From Microbispora siamensis (GTDB taxonomy: Bacteria > Actinomycetota > Actinomycetes > Streptosporangiales > Streptosporangiaceae), in the NCBI RefSeq assembly GCF_016863095.1, contig NZ_BOOF01000045.1, forward strand, positions 1-57,647: a DNA stretch of 57,647 bases. Direction: 5' to 3'. Both the position numbers and the translations under genes were made by a program. A model generated the notes under the pieces. That model was not told the DNA's origin and did not search any database. It worked only from the letters and a program-made list of their open reading frames with translations. Of the stretch, positions 42,068 to 50,706 are shown in pieces. Numbering within the stretch: the stretch's first letter is position 1; each line of letters opens with the position of its first letter.

Positions 42068-42474
42068 TTGTGCGGCCTCTCCTCCGTGTGGACCGCCGGC
42101 AGCGATCCTTGCGACTTGTCTGGCGCAAGTGCCCCTTCCGTCAATCCCTGCCCTGTCGCGTCGCACCACTCTGGACACCGCTTGGTCTGGGCAAATCTTG
42201 TCGGTCGCGGCACTGTCACGGATGTCCTTCAATGATCCAAAACGTGCGGTTTCTAGGATCATTTACGGCATCACCCGATGTGACCATACAGCCACGTAGT
42301 GCGATTGGCGAGCCCTCTGGGCACAACGTCTCGACCACGGGTTGATGTCACGCTCGGTGATTCTAGCGACACGTTTCGTGGTATCGCAGTGAAAACGGCA
42401 AACTACTCAGTTCGTAGATGTGAGATCGACTATGCCATGACCAGAATCGGCAGGTCAGGGCATGTTCATGACCG
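42068..42474. promoter_or_regulatory. bldC upstream region with inverted repeat
   Basis: This gene-free 407-bp region is the most AT-rich stretch nearby. It contains an inverted repeat, AATGATCC (42231-42238) and GGATCATT (42256-42263), separated by 17 bp, about 165 bp before the bldC start. It is probably a regulator site or long hairpin in the bldC promoter region. The other half may hold the end of the 42475 gene's transcript; no gene was found. Confidence 0.5.
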
Positions 42475-43341
42475 TCAGTTTGCCGATTCCAGGGCGCGGA
42501 TCGACCTCCAGCGGAGGATGACCCGCTGATACATCGCGAAGGCAAGTTCTTCCTGACCGTTGTCCAAACCCGCGAGGGCCGTCGCCACCTCGGCGACGGA
42601 CTGGTCGCCCTGCAGGGTCCTGTCGTCCATCAGATGGACGAGGCCGCCGTAGTCGAGCTCCACCAGCGAGTGGGGGTGGAACTCCTCCAGCCAGCGGCCC
42701 ACCTCCTCGACCTCGGTGAGGGCCGCCACCTGTCCGACGTGCCTGCGGATCACCACCAGCGCCCGGGCGACCCGGCGCCGGGCCTGTGCCATCGAGGTGA
42801 CGTACAGCATGTTCCTGGGCGGTGCGGCGGTGGTCTGCGCGCCCGCCTCGGACGGCTGCTCCGAGCCCAGCACGAGCCAGCGCTCGGCCGAGTCGAACGG
42901 CACGAACCACGCGATCGGCACATGCCAGGTGCTCGTGCGGATGTGGGTGCGAAGGGATTGCTCTCCCCGCTTGAACCGGTCGAAGTCGTCGGCGGTCTGC
43001 TCCGCGATGGCCTGGGGCACGAACCGGGAGGCGAGCTTGACCGGGACGCTCCCGCGGAACGACGCGAACGCCAGCCACGACCGCAGCCTGCTCTGCCAGG
43101 GGCAGACGTACAGCGTCTCCTCCACCCGGCGCAGGTACGCGTTGGGGCTCTCCCGCTCGGGCGCCGGCAGCGGCGGGACCGACAGCAGGCGGCGGACCGC
43201 CTCGCCGTGTTCGACCTCGAGCGCGCCTGCCCGGCGCGGCCGGTCGCGCGATTCGGCGTACCGGGCCCACCGAGCCTGATCCTGAGGGGCGAAAGCGGTC
43301 AGCGGCTCGTACACACGGAGATAGGCGGCGTAGGGGAGCAC
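42475..43341 (-). CDS. Conserved actinobacterial hypothetical protein
   Basis: About 288 residues, starting at GTG 43341 with VLPYAAYLRVYEPLTAF; an ATG 42 bases upstream (43383) extends the frame, with only a weak ribosome site. The sequence includes YVCPWQSRLRSWLAF, WHVPIAWFVPFDSAERWL and LYVTSMAQARRRVARAL. No catalytic motif is recognised. It lies divergent from the valine/leucine dehydrogenase gene with about 135 bp between starts. Function is unknown. Confidence 0.78.
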   Translation of the reverse strand: MLPYAAYLRVYEPLTAFAPQDQARWARYAESRDRPRRAGALEVEHGEAVRRLLSVPPLPAPERESPNAYLRRVEETLYVCPWQSRLRSWLAFASFRGSVPVKLASRFVPQAIAEQTADDFDRFKRGEQSLRTHIRTSTWHVPIAWFVPFDSAERWLVLGSEQPSEAGAQTTAAPPRNMLYVTSMAQARRRVARALVVIRRHVGQVAALTEVEEVGRWLEEFHPHSLVELDYGGLVHLMDDRTLQGDQSVAEVATALAGLDNGQEELAFAMYQRVILRWRSIRALESAN

Positions 43342-43475
43342 ACCAGAATCGTGCCACGTCGCCGGACACATGTGCAGCACCATCTCGGCTTTTCATGATC
43401 GTTTCGCGGGTGCGTCGGATAAGCTGAAGGCCGATCGCCGCAACGAGGCGGCGTACACGATCAGGAGTCACCACC

Positions 43476-44594
43476 GTGACCGACGTTTTCGGGCTGTCCC
43501 ACAAGGATTCCAGCTCCGGCGGCGACACGAACCCCGCCCAGCCGGTGCGACACGAACAGGTCGTCTTCTGCTCCGACGAGCGCAGCGGCCTTTACGCCAT
43601 CATCGCGATCTACAGCACCGCCCTCGGACCGGGGCTCGGCGGCACCCGGTTCTATCCCTACCAGAGCGAGCAGGCCGCACTCGCCGACGTGCTCAACCTC
43701 TCCCGGGCCATGGCGTACAAGAACGCGCTGGCCGGCCTCGACCACGGCGGCGCCAAGGCCGTCATCATCGGCGACCCGACGACCGACAAGAGCGAGGCAC
43801 TCCTGCGGGCCTACGGCAGGTTCGTCCAGTCGCTCGGCGGGCGCTACTACACGGCCTGCGACGTGGGCACCTACAGCGAGGACATGGACGTTGTGGCGCG
43901 CGAGTGCTCCTACGTCACCGGCCGCACCCCGGCGCACGGCGGCGCCGGAGACTCCTCCATCCTCACCGCGTTCGGCGTGTTCCAGGGCATGCGGGCCGCC
44001 GCCGACCACGTGTACGGCGCCTCCTCCCTGAGCGGCAGGCGGGTCGGGGTCGAGGGGGTCGGCAAGGTCGGCCGCCGCCTGGTCGACCACCTGATCGAGG
44101 ACGGGGCCGAGGTCGTGATCTGCGACGTCGACGAGCAGGCCGTCGAACGGGTGCGGCGGCGCCACCCCGCCGTCGAGGTCGTGGCCGACGCCGCCACGCT
44201 CGCGAGCTCCGACATCGACGTGTACGCGCCCTGCGCCCTCGGCGGCGCGCTGGACGACGAGACCGTCCCCCGGCTCAAGGCGAAGATCGTATGCGGCGGC
44301 GCCAACAACCAGCTCGCCCATACCGGCGTCGAGAAGCAGCTCGCCGAGCGGGGCATCCTGTACGCCCCGGACTACGTCGTGAACTCCGGCGGGGTCATCC
44401 AGGTGGCCGACGAGATCGAGGGCTTCGACATGGAACGTGCCCGCGCCCGGGCGGCGAAGATCTTCGACACGACCTTGAAGATCTTCCGCTCGGCCGAGGA
44501 GGAAGGCGTCCCTCCCGCCGTCGCAGCGGATAGGCTGGCAGAGCGGAGAATGTCAGAAATCGGTCGGCTAAGGGGTATTTGGCTCCGGCGCTGA
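43476..44594 (+). CDS. vdh: Leucine/valine dehydrogenase (Glu/Leu/Phe/Val dehydrogenase family)
   Basis: A 372-residue NAD-dependent amino acid dehydrogenase. The N-terminal substrate domain has GPGLGGTRFYPY and AMAYKNALAGLDHGGAKAV, with the catalytic lysine near the end. The Rossmann part has VGVEGVGKVGRRL, then CGGANNQL and VVNSGGVIQV. It interconverts branched-chain amino acids and 2-oxo acids, supplying precursors for fatty acids and polyketides. CAGGAG eight bases before GTG sets the start. Valine versus leucine preference cannot be decided; the symbol follows usage in Streptomyces. Confidence 0.88.
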   Translation: MTDVFGLSHKDSSSGGDTNPAQPVRHEQVVFCSDERSGLYAIIAIYSTALGPGLGGTRFYPYQSEQAALADVLNLSRAMAYKNALAGLDHGGAKAVIIGDPTTDKSEALLRAYGRFVQSLGGRYYTACDVGTYSEDMDVVARECSYVTGRTPAHGGAGDSSILTAFGVFQGMRAAADHVYGASSLSGRRVGVEGVGKVGRRLVDHLIEDGAEVVICDVDEQAVERVRRRHPAVEVVADAATLASSDIDVYAPCALGGALDDETVPRLKAKIVCGGANNQLAHTGVEKQLAERGILYAPDYVVNSGGVIQVADEIEGFDMERARARAAKIFDTTLKIFRSAEEEGVPPAVAADRLAERRMSEIGRLRGIWLRR

Positions 44595-44745
44595 CCGCCG
44601 CCGCTCGTACGACGTACCGAGCGGCGCACAAACCAGGTACGGTAATAGGCGAACGAGAGACTGACGCCTGAAGTCAGGTGGCGTCGGTGCGCGGTGCGTT
44701 AGTGACGAGGGGTCGGGCACGGCCCCGCATGAGGGGGTCGAGCCA

Positions 44746-44976
44746 ATGGGGCGCGGCCGAGCCAAGGCCAAGCAGGTCAAGGTCGCCCGTCAGCTGAAGT
44801 ACAACAGCGGCGGTACGGATCTTGAGCGCCTGCGCGCGGAGCTCGGAGTCGTGGACGCCGACGATTCCGGCCACAGTGACGAGCATGACCCTTACGACGA
44901 GTTGGCTGATCGCTACGCCGATTACGCGGCCGTCGACGACGACGACGGCGACGACGATCGCCGTGGGCGGCGTTGA
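44746..44976 (+). CDS. DUF3073 protein
   Basis: A 76-residue protein: MGRGRAKAKQVKVARQLKYN is the DUF3073 signature, followed by a Glu/Asp-rich tail with DDDDGDDDRRGRR. GGGGGTCGAG precedes ATG. The family is confined to actinobacteria and has no known function; the basic N-terminus and acidic C-terminus suggest nucleic acid or ribosome contact. Confidence 0.9.
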   Translation: MGRGRAKAKQVKVARQLKYNSGGTDLERLRAELGVVDADDSGHSDEHDPYDELADRYADYAAVDDDDGDDDRRGRR

Positions 44977-45001
44977 CCCGGTTCTGATCGCCAGCTGAGT
45001 G

Positions 45002-45030
45002 ACCCGGCGGGGACGTTCCCGCCGGGTTCT
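45002..45030. terminator. Terminator after the DUF3073 gene
   Basis: ACCCGGCGGG (45002-45011) pairs with CCCGCCGGGT (45018-45027) and is followed by TCTCTC. The rest of the spacer to purM (45031-45354, 324 bp) shows no gene or other structure. Confidence 0.8.
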
Positions 45031-45354
45031 CTCAATGTCCGCGAGCGCTCTCCCGCATGCCTCGCCTCCGGTACGGAGACGGGCGCGGGGTGAGAGCCGG
45101 CCGGTCGCACTGTCACAGTCGGTCGGCGTCATCGGCGTGTTCCACCATTCGTCGAGTCCGCCGGGCTGTCCAACTGGTGCATCTTATGTAGCCGGACGTC
45201 CCTCGCCGCCTCCCCGATGTGACGGATCGCATACGGGTGGCGTCGGTCACCATGAGGTGTGGCCGGACCGCCCGGCTGCGGCGCTCCGGACGACCGGCCG
45301 TGGCCGTCACGACCTCCGTCGGGCGATCGTCCATCGGGCCGGGCGGCCCGGACC

Positions 45355-46383
45355 TCACTGACGGAAACGGGCTCGTCCCTCGCCAGGGACGACCTCGCCC
45401 AGCACCCAGGCGGGCAGGCCGCGACCGTTCAGCAGGGCGAGCGCCTTGTCGGCCTCCGCCGCCGGGACGATCGCGCACATGCCCACGCCGAGGTTGAACG
45501 TCTTGTCCATCTCCTCCTGGGGCACGCCGCCGCGCCCTGCCAGCACCTCGAAGATCGCGGGCGGGGTCCAGGAGTTCCGGTCGAGAAGGGCGTCCACCGT
45601 GCCCGGCAGGGACCTGGCCAGGTTGGCCGCCAGCCCGCCCCCGGTGATGTGGGCCAGGGCGTGCACCTCGGTCTCCCGGATGAGCGCCAGGCAGTCGAGC
45701 GAATAGATGCGGGTGGGCTCCAGCAGTTCCTCGCCGAGCGTGCGGCCCAGCTCGGGCAGCTCCTGCTCCAGGCCCAGCCCGGCGGTCTTGATCACGTGCC
45801 TGACCAGCGAGTAGCCGTTGGAGTGGACGCCGCTGGAGGCCAGCCCGAGCACCACGTCACCCGGCACGACCCGGTCGGGGCCGAGCATCTCGTCCGCCTC
45901 GACGACCCCGGTGCCGGCTCCCGCGAGGTCGTACTCGTCGGGGCCCATCGCGCCGGGGTGCTCGGCGGTCTCCCCGCCGACCAGCGCGCAGCCGGCGAGC
46001 CGGCATCCCTCGGCCACGCCGCCCACGATGTCGGCGATCCGCTCGGGCACGACCTTGCCGCACGCGATGTAGTCGGTCATGAACAGCGGCTCGGCCCCGC
46101 AGACCACGAGGTCGTCCACGACCATGCCGACGAGGTCGATGCCGATCGTGTCGTGCTTGCCGAGCTGCTGGGCCAGCATGACCTTGGTGCCCACGCCGTC
46201 GGTGGACGTGGCCAGCAGCGGCCTGCGGTAGCGCAGGAACGCCGAGGCGTCGAAGAGCCCGGCGAAGCCGCTGGCGTCGTCCACGACCTCCGGGCGGCGG
46301 GAGCGCGCCACCCGCGACTTCATCAGCTCGACCGCGCGGTCGCCGGCCTCGATGTCGACGCCGGCGTCGGCGTAGCTGGTCAT
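45355..46383 (-). CDS. purM: Phosphoribosylformylglycinamidine cyclo-ligase
   Basis: A 342-residue AIR synthetase of purine synthesis. It begins MTSYADAGVDIEAGD; TSTDGVGTKVMLA, ALVGGETAEHPG and ITGGGLAANLAR are the ATP and substrate loops. It closes the imidazole ring using ATP. Its ATG overlaps the purF stop by 4 bp (ATGA), so the two are translated together. Confidence 0.96.
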   Translation of the reverse strand: MTSYADAGVDIEAGDRAVELMKSRVARSRRPEVVDDASGFAGLFDASAFLRYRRPLLATSTDGVGTKVMLAQQLGKHDTIGIDLVGMVVDDLVVCGAEPLFMTDYIACGKVVPERIADIVGGVAEGCRLAGCALVGGETAEHPGAMGPDEYDLAGAGTGVVEADEMLGPDRVVPGDVVLGLASSGVHSNGYSLVRHVIKTAGLGLEQELPELGRTLGEELLEPTRIYSLDCLALIRETEVHALAHITGGGLAANLARSLPGTVDALLDRNSWTPPAIFEVLAGRGGVPQEEMDKTFNLGVGMCAIVPAAEADKALALLNGRGLPAWVLGEVVPGEGRARFRQ

Positions 46384-47861
46384 CGCTGAGCCTCCAGCAC
46401 GAACTTGCCCACCCTGTCGTCCTCGATCGGAATGGGGTACTCACCGGTGAAGCACGCGCGGCAGAGCCGGTCGGCCGGCAGCGTCGTCGCCCGGGTGAGC
46501 CCCTCAAGGGAGATGTACCCGAGGGAGTCGGCGCCGAGCGAGGAGCGGATCTCCTCGACCGACAGCGACCCGGCGATCAGCTCCGCACGGGTGGCGAAGT
46601 CGATGCCGTAGAAGCACGGCCAGGCGACCGGGGGCGAGGAGATCCGGACGTGGACCTCGGTGGCCCCGGCCTCGCGCAGCATCTTCACGATGGCCCGCTG
46701 GGTGTTGCCGCGCACGATCGAGTCGTCCACGACCACCAGGCGCTTGCCCTCGATGACCTCGCGCAGCGGGTTGAGCTTGAGACGGATGCCGAGCTGGCGG
46801 ATGGTCTGCGACGGCTGGATGAACGTCCGGCCGACGTAGGAGTTCTTCACCAGGCCCTGGCCGTACGGGATGCCGCTCTGCTCGGCGTAGCCGATGGCGG
46901 CGGGGGTGCCGGATTCGGGCGTGGGAATGACGAGGTCGGCGTCCACCGGGTGCTCGCGGGCCAGCACGCGGCCGACCTCGACCCGGGTGGACTGCACGCC
47001 GCGCCCGGCGATCGTGGTGTCGGGCCGGGCGAGGTAGACGTACTCGAACAGGCAGCCCTTGGGCTCGGCGGGCGCGAAGCGGCGCGAGCGGACCCCGCGC
47101 TCGTCGATGGTCAGCAGCTCGCCGGGCTCGATCTCGCGGATGAACGACGCGCCGACGATGTCGAGGGCGGCGGTCTCGGACGCGACCACCCAGCCGCGCT
47201 CCAGCCGGCCCAGCACGAGCGGACGGATGCCCTGCGGGTCTCGGGCGGCGAACAGCGTCGTCTCGTTCATCCAGACGAGCGAGTAGGCGCCCTTGACCTC
47301 CGGGAGTAGCTCGGCCGCCACGTCCTCGACCGGGCGCGAGGAGTCCTGCGCCAGGAGAGCGGTGAGCACCTCGGTGTCGGTCGTCGCCCGGGTGGAGCCC
47401 GGCGTGAGCCGTTCGGCGAGGTAGGCAGTGTTGATCAGGTTGCCGTTGTGGGCGAGCGCCAGCCCCTTGCCGTCGCTGGAGTTCAGCGTGGGCTGCGCGT
47501 TCTCCCAGACGCTCGATCCGGTGGTGGAGTAGCGGCAGTGCCCGATGGACAGGTGTCCCCGCAGGGTGCCGAGGATCGACTCGTCGAAGACCTGGGCCAC
47601 CAGGCCCATGTCCTTGTAGACGAGGATGCGGTTGCCCTCGCTGACCGCGATGCCCGCGGACTCCTGTCCGCGGTGCTGCAGCGCGTAGAGGCCGTAGTAG
47701 GTGAGTTTGGAGACGTCCTCCCCGGGCGCCCATACGCCGAAGACGCCACAGGCGTCCTTCGGAGCGCGGTCCTGGGGGTCGAGGTCATGGCCCAGCCGGC
47801 CGTCGCCCTTCAACACGTACTTGAGTCTATTTGGGCGTTGGCGCTGCTCAAACCTGGGCAT
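46380..47861 (-). CDS. purF: Amidophosphoribosyltransferase
   Basis: A 493-residue enzyme that starts purine synthesis from PRPP and glutamine. DACGVFGVW supplies the N-terminal nucleophile Cys after propeptide removal; LYALQHRGQESAGIAV and GNTQRAIVKM after VVVDDSIVRG give the glutaminase and PRPP sites. The first 36 residues act as propeptide or may be partly untranslated: ATG 47861 lacks a ribosome site and a GTG at VLKGDGRLGHD is an alternative. It forms an operon with purM. No PurBox-like element was identified. Confidence 0.95.
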   Translation of the reverse strand: MPRFEQRQRPNRLKYVLKGDGRLGHDLDPQDRAPKDACGVFGVWAPGEDVSKLTYYGLYALQHRGQESAGIAVSEGNRILVYKDMGLVAQVFDESILGTLRGHLSIGHCRYSTTGSSVWENAQPTLNSSDGKGLALAHNGNLINTAYLAERLTPGSTRATTDTEVLTALLAQDSSRPVEDVAAELLPEVKGAYSLVWMNETTLFAARDPQGIRPLVLGRLERGWVVASETAALDIVGASFIREIEPGELLTIDERGVRSRRFAPAEPKGCLFEYVYLARPDTTIAGRGVQSTRVEVGRVLAREHPVDADLVIPTPESGTPAAIGYAEQSGIPYGQGLVKNSYVGRTFIQPSQTIRQLGIRLKLNPLREVIEGKRLVVVDDSIVRGNTQRAIVKMLREAGATEVHVRISSPPVAWPCFYGIDFATRAELIAGSLSVEEIRSSLGADSLGYISLEGLTRATTLPADRLCRACFTGEYPIPIEDDRVGKFVLEAQR

Positions 47862-47991
47862 GCCCGTGAGGCGCCGGAAGCATCACCCGGCCTTTGCCGT
47901 GTCTCCCCTGCTCACAGGCGGATTTCGGGGGAGTCTGGGGTTTCGGGCAGGCCCCAAGAATCGGATATGGCCCTGAATCGGTACGGGAGGG

Positions 47992-48555
47992 ATGATCGTG
48001 GCGACACCCGACGACCCCGGGCGCCCGCGGGAGCCGTACGGCCCGGGGGCCCCGGAGGAGCGGGAGCCGTCGGCCGGGACGCCCGAAGGACCCGCAGGGC
48101 CGCCCTACGGAGGCCCGCCCTACGGCCAGCCTCCTTATGGGCAGCCTCCTTACGGTCAGCCGCCGTACGGGGGGCCGCTGCCGCCGCCTCCGGGACCCGG
48201 CGGACCTCCCGGTGGGCCCTGGGGCCCTCAGCCGGGCGGCGGGCTCGGGACGGCCGCGCTGGTGCTCGGGATCTGCTCGATCGTCCTGCTGCTGGTCTGC
48301 GGCGTCGGCACGCTCGTGGCGGTCGTCGGGCTCGTCCTCGGCATCGTGGCGATCGCCAGGAACTCCAACCGGGGCAGGGCGGTCGGAGGCGTGGTGCTGA
48401 GCACGCTCACCCTGCTGCTCGCCCTGATCATGAGCGTGGCGCTCTACAACTGGTTCCACACCAGGCATGTCGGCGAGTGCTTCGACCGGCGGCTCTACCC
48501 CACCCAGGAGGACGCGCAGCGCTGCGTGCAGAACAAGCTCTCCGGGTTCCGGTAA
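47992..48555 (+). CDS. DUF4190 membrane protein with PPYGQ repeats
   Basis: A 187-residue protein. The first 85 residues are Pro/Gly/Tyr-rich, with five PPYG(Q/G) units at 48103-48172, a disordered cytoplasmic arm. Two membrane helices follow (ALVLGICSIVLLLVCGVGTLV and LSTLTLLLALIMSVAL), typical of DUF4190. A short C-terminal part has CFDRRLYP and AQRCVQNK. GGGAGGG precedes ATG by about two bases. The PPYGQ arm may mediate protein contacts or phase separation at the membrane. It is divergent from purF. Confidence 0.85.
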   Translation: MIVATPDDPGRPREPYGPGAPEEREPSAGTPEGPAGPPYGGPPYGQPPYGQPPYGQPPYGGPLPPPPGPGGPPGGPWGPQPGGGLGTAALVLGICSIVLLLVCGVGTLVAVVGLVLGIVAIARNSNRGRAVGGVVLSTLTLLLALIMSVALYNWFHTRHVGECFDRRLYPTQEDAQRCVQNKLSGFR

Positions 48556-48568
48556 CCCCGGGCGGGGG

Positions 48569-49009
48569 TCACCAGAGGGGGAGCAGCGCGGACAGGTCGG
48601 CCCGGGAGCCGCTGGCCGCGATCTTTCCGGCGTCGGTGGCGCCGGCCCAGGACAGCCGGCCCGTGGCCAGTTCGAGCCAGGTGCGGGGGTCGGTCTCGAT
48701 GACGTTGGGCGGGGTGCCCCGCGTGTGCCTGGGCCCCTCCACGCACTGCACGGCGGCGTACGGGGGGACCCGCACCTCCACCGACCGTCCCGGCGCCCGG
48801 GCGGCCAGGTCCTCCAGCAGGTGCCGTACGGCGGCGCGGGCGGCGGCCCTCACCGGCGTGAGCCCGGCCTCGTAGGCGTCGAGCACGGCCAGCACGCACG
48901 CGTCGCCCGCCCTGCTCTCGGGGCCGTCGAACGGCGGCCGTCCGAGATCGGCGAGCTGGGCGTCGAGCGCCTCTCTGATCTTCCCCGGGTCGAGTCTGCG
49001 TGCCGGCAC
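48569..49009 (-). CDS. Sterol-carrier/maleylpyruvate-isomerase-like protein
   Basis: A 146-residue protein. GTG 49009 gives VPARRLDPGKIREALDAQL, close to actinobacterial SCP-family starts; a longer frame to 49105 is possible. The C-terminus (VIETDPRTWLELATGRLSWAG, then ASGSRADLSALLPLW) is the SCP-2-like motif, which binds lipids or sits at the end of thiol-dependent enzymes. It is convergent with the DUF4190 gene (13 bp) and divergent from the sigma factor gene. Confidence 0.75.
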   Translation of the reverse strand: MPARRLDPGKIREALDAQLADLGRPPFDGPESRAGDACVLAVLDAYEAGLTPVRAAARAAVRHLLEDLAARAPGRSVEVRVPPYAAVQCVEGPRHTRGTPPNVIETDPRTWLELATGRLSWAGATDAGKIAASGSRADLSALLPLW

Positions 49010-49116
49010 CGGCCCATTGTCCCGGATCCCGCCCCCGCTCGAACTCGCGGGAAATGATGGGCGGTCTCCGTACATGAGAGGAGTGTCCGTAGGAGCATCC
49101 GACAAGGGGAACGATC

Positions 49117-49137
49117 ATGGGAACCACCCGTGGATGA
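49117..49137 (+). CDS. Possible six-residue leader ORF before the sigma factor
   Basis: AAGGGG, then ATG at 49117, gives MGTTRG and a TGA at 49135-49137 that overlaps the GTG start (49130) of the sigma factor by eight bases. The only good ribosome site upstream of the sigma gene is placed for this ORF, so the sigma factor may be translated by coupling. It may instead be chance. Confidence 0.35.
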   Translation: MGTTRG

Positions 49138-49678
49138 CGAACCGTCGGCCCGGTTCGAGGCCGTCTACCGGGAGACGTACGGCCGGCTCACGGCGTACGC
49201 GGTGCGCCGGTGCGACTCGCCCCAGGACGCGGCCGACGTGGTGGCCGAGGTCTACACCGTCGCCTGGCGGCGGCTGGACGACTTACCCGAGGGGGACGAG
49301 GCCGTCCTGTGGCTGTACGGCGTGGCCCGCAACGTGGTGGCCAACCACCGCAGGGGCGAGGTACGCCGCCAGGCGCGCAGTGCCCAGCTCGACGCCGAGC
49401 TGGCCGACCTGTACGGCGACTCCCCCGAGAGCGGGGTCGAGCTGGCCGCGATCGGCGAGGCGTTCCGGAGCCTGTCCGACGACGACCGGGAGCTGCTGTC
49501 GCTGGTCGCGTGGGAGGGGCTGGGCCGCGAGGAGATCGCCACGGCGCTCGGCCTGTCGCGCAACGCCGTACGCATCCGGCTCCACCGCGCCCGCAGGCGC
49601 TTTTCCCGCGCGCTCGCCGAGGCGGGCGTCCATCTCACATCACAGAACCGGCTGACGCCGGCGGGGAGGTCGCTGTGA
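49130..49678 (+). CDS. ECF sigma factor
   Basis: A 182-residue sigma-70 family protein of the extracytoplasmic type. Region 2 is at about 10-75 (YRETYGRLTAYAVRRC, DAADVVAEVYTVAWRRL, LWLYGVARNVVANHRRG); region 4 at about 115-165 (LSDDDRELLSLVAWEGL, EEIATALGLSRNAVRIRLHRAR). The GTG start at 49130 has no ribosome site of its own but lies inside a short leader ORF. It overlaps the next gene by 4 bp (GTGA), which encodes its probable membrane partner. Confidence 0.92.
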   Translation: MDDEPSARFEAVYRETYGRLTAYAVRRCDSPQDAADVVAEVYTVAWRRLDDLPEGDEAVLWLYGVARNVVANHRRGEVRRQARSAQLDAELADLYGDSPESGVELAAIGEAFRSLSDDDRELLSLVAWEGLGREEIATALGLSRNAVRIRLHRARRRFSRALAEAGVHLTSQNRLTPAGRSL

Positions 49679-50664
49679 AGGACATCGAAGCGATGATCGG
49701 GCCGCTGGCCCGGGTCGAACCGGGAACGCCGGGTGGCCGCCCGTCCGACGCGGGGGCGCGGGCGTTGCTGGCCTCGATCACGGCGGAGCCGCCGGGCGGC
49801 GGCGTGGCCGTACCCGCGCGTGCGAGGCGTCGCGGCCCACACCGGCTGGCTCTGGGCCTGGCCGCCGCCGCCGTGGCCGCCGCGGGCATCGTCGTCGGCC
49901 CGAGCCTGCTCGACGACGGAGCCCTCACCACGCCTTCCTACGCCGTCACCAAGGACTCCCACGGAGTCGTGTGGGTCAAGGTCCGCGACTTCCGGGACGT
50001 CGCCGGGCTGACGAAGCAACTGCGTGACCTCGGGGTTCCCGCCATCGTCGACTACGCGCCTCTGGGGAAGAAGTGCCGGGAGCCGCGTGCCACCTACGTG
50101 GAGGACATCCCCCAGGGCCTCTACGACCCGCCGACGAACATCCCGGGGGAGAAGGAGGGCTGGCAGATGCGGATCGACACCAGGCTGTTCAAGCCCGGCC
50201 AGACCTTCGTCTGGACCCTCACGGCCCTGCCCGGCGGGGAAAGCAGCACCAGCACGATCCTCATGAACGACCCGGTGAAGCCGTGCGTGCTCGTGCCCGA
50301 CGACACCCCCAAGATGAAGACGAGCGATCCGGAGCTCTTCGCCTATCGCCTGGCGACGACGAAGGGCCGCTCGCTCGCCGGATACCGGGTGGACGGGAAG
50401 ACGGTGGGCGAGGTCGTGCCGGAGATCGAGAAGCGCGGCCTGAAGGTCACCTTCCTGATCATGGATCCCAATCCGCGGAACCTCGGCGGGTTCGGCATCG
50501 ATCCGCGACGGCAGGACATCCCCGTCGGGAAGGACTGGACCGTCTGGGAGGCGGAGGAGTCCACCCGGAAGCCCGAACTGATCCGCCTGCTCGTGACCAA
50601 GGAGCACCTCGACTGGAATCCGGTCTACCACGGCGGTTCGCGCGACAACGTGATCAAGGAATAG
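49675..50664 (+). CDS. Membrane-anchored partner of the ECF sigma factor (CU044_5270-like)
   Basis: A 329-residue protein with GTG start coupled to the sigma factor stop. A cytoplasmic segment of about 50 residues (MIGPLARVEPG... ALLASITAEP) is followed by a single membrane helix at about 57-77 and a large outer domain with strands (GVVWVKVRDFRDVAGL, GWQMRIDTRLFKPGQTF, VGEVVPEIEKRGLKVTF). The pattern fits the CU044_5270 family, found next to sigma factors. It lacks a zinc HxxxCxxC motif, so if it is the anti-sigma factor it is not a ZAS type. Confidence 0.75.
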   Translation: MKDIEAMIGPLARVEPGTPGGRPSDAGARALLASITAEPPGGGVAVPARARRRGPHRLALGLAAAAVAAAGIVVGPSLLDDGALTTPSYAVTKDSHGVVWVKVRDFRDVAGLTKQLRDLGVPAIVDYAPLGKKCREPRATYVEDIPQGLYDPPTNIPGEKEGWQMRIDTRLFKPGQTFVWTLTALPGGESSTSTILMNDPVKPCVLVPDDTPKMKTSDPELFAYRLATTKGRSLAGYRVDGKTVGEVVPEIEKRGLKVTFLIMDPNPRNLGGFGIDPRRQDIPVGKDWTVWEAEESTRKPELIRLLVTKEHLDWNPVYHGGSRDNVIKE

Positions 50665-50669
50665 GGCAT

Positions 50670-50702
50670 CCCGTACGGCTCCGGGGTGCGGAGCCGTACG
50701 GG
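50670..50702. terminator. Terminator, bidirectional
   Basis: CCCGTACGGCTCC (50670-50682) and GGAGCCGTACGGG (50690-50702) form a 13-bp perfect stem with a 7-base loop between the sigma-operon end and the convergent monooxygenase gene. Confidence 0.85.
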
Positions 50703-50706
50703 GGAC

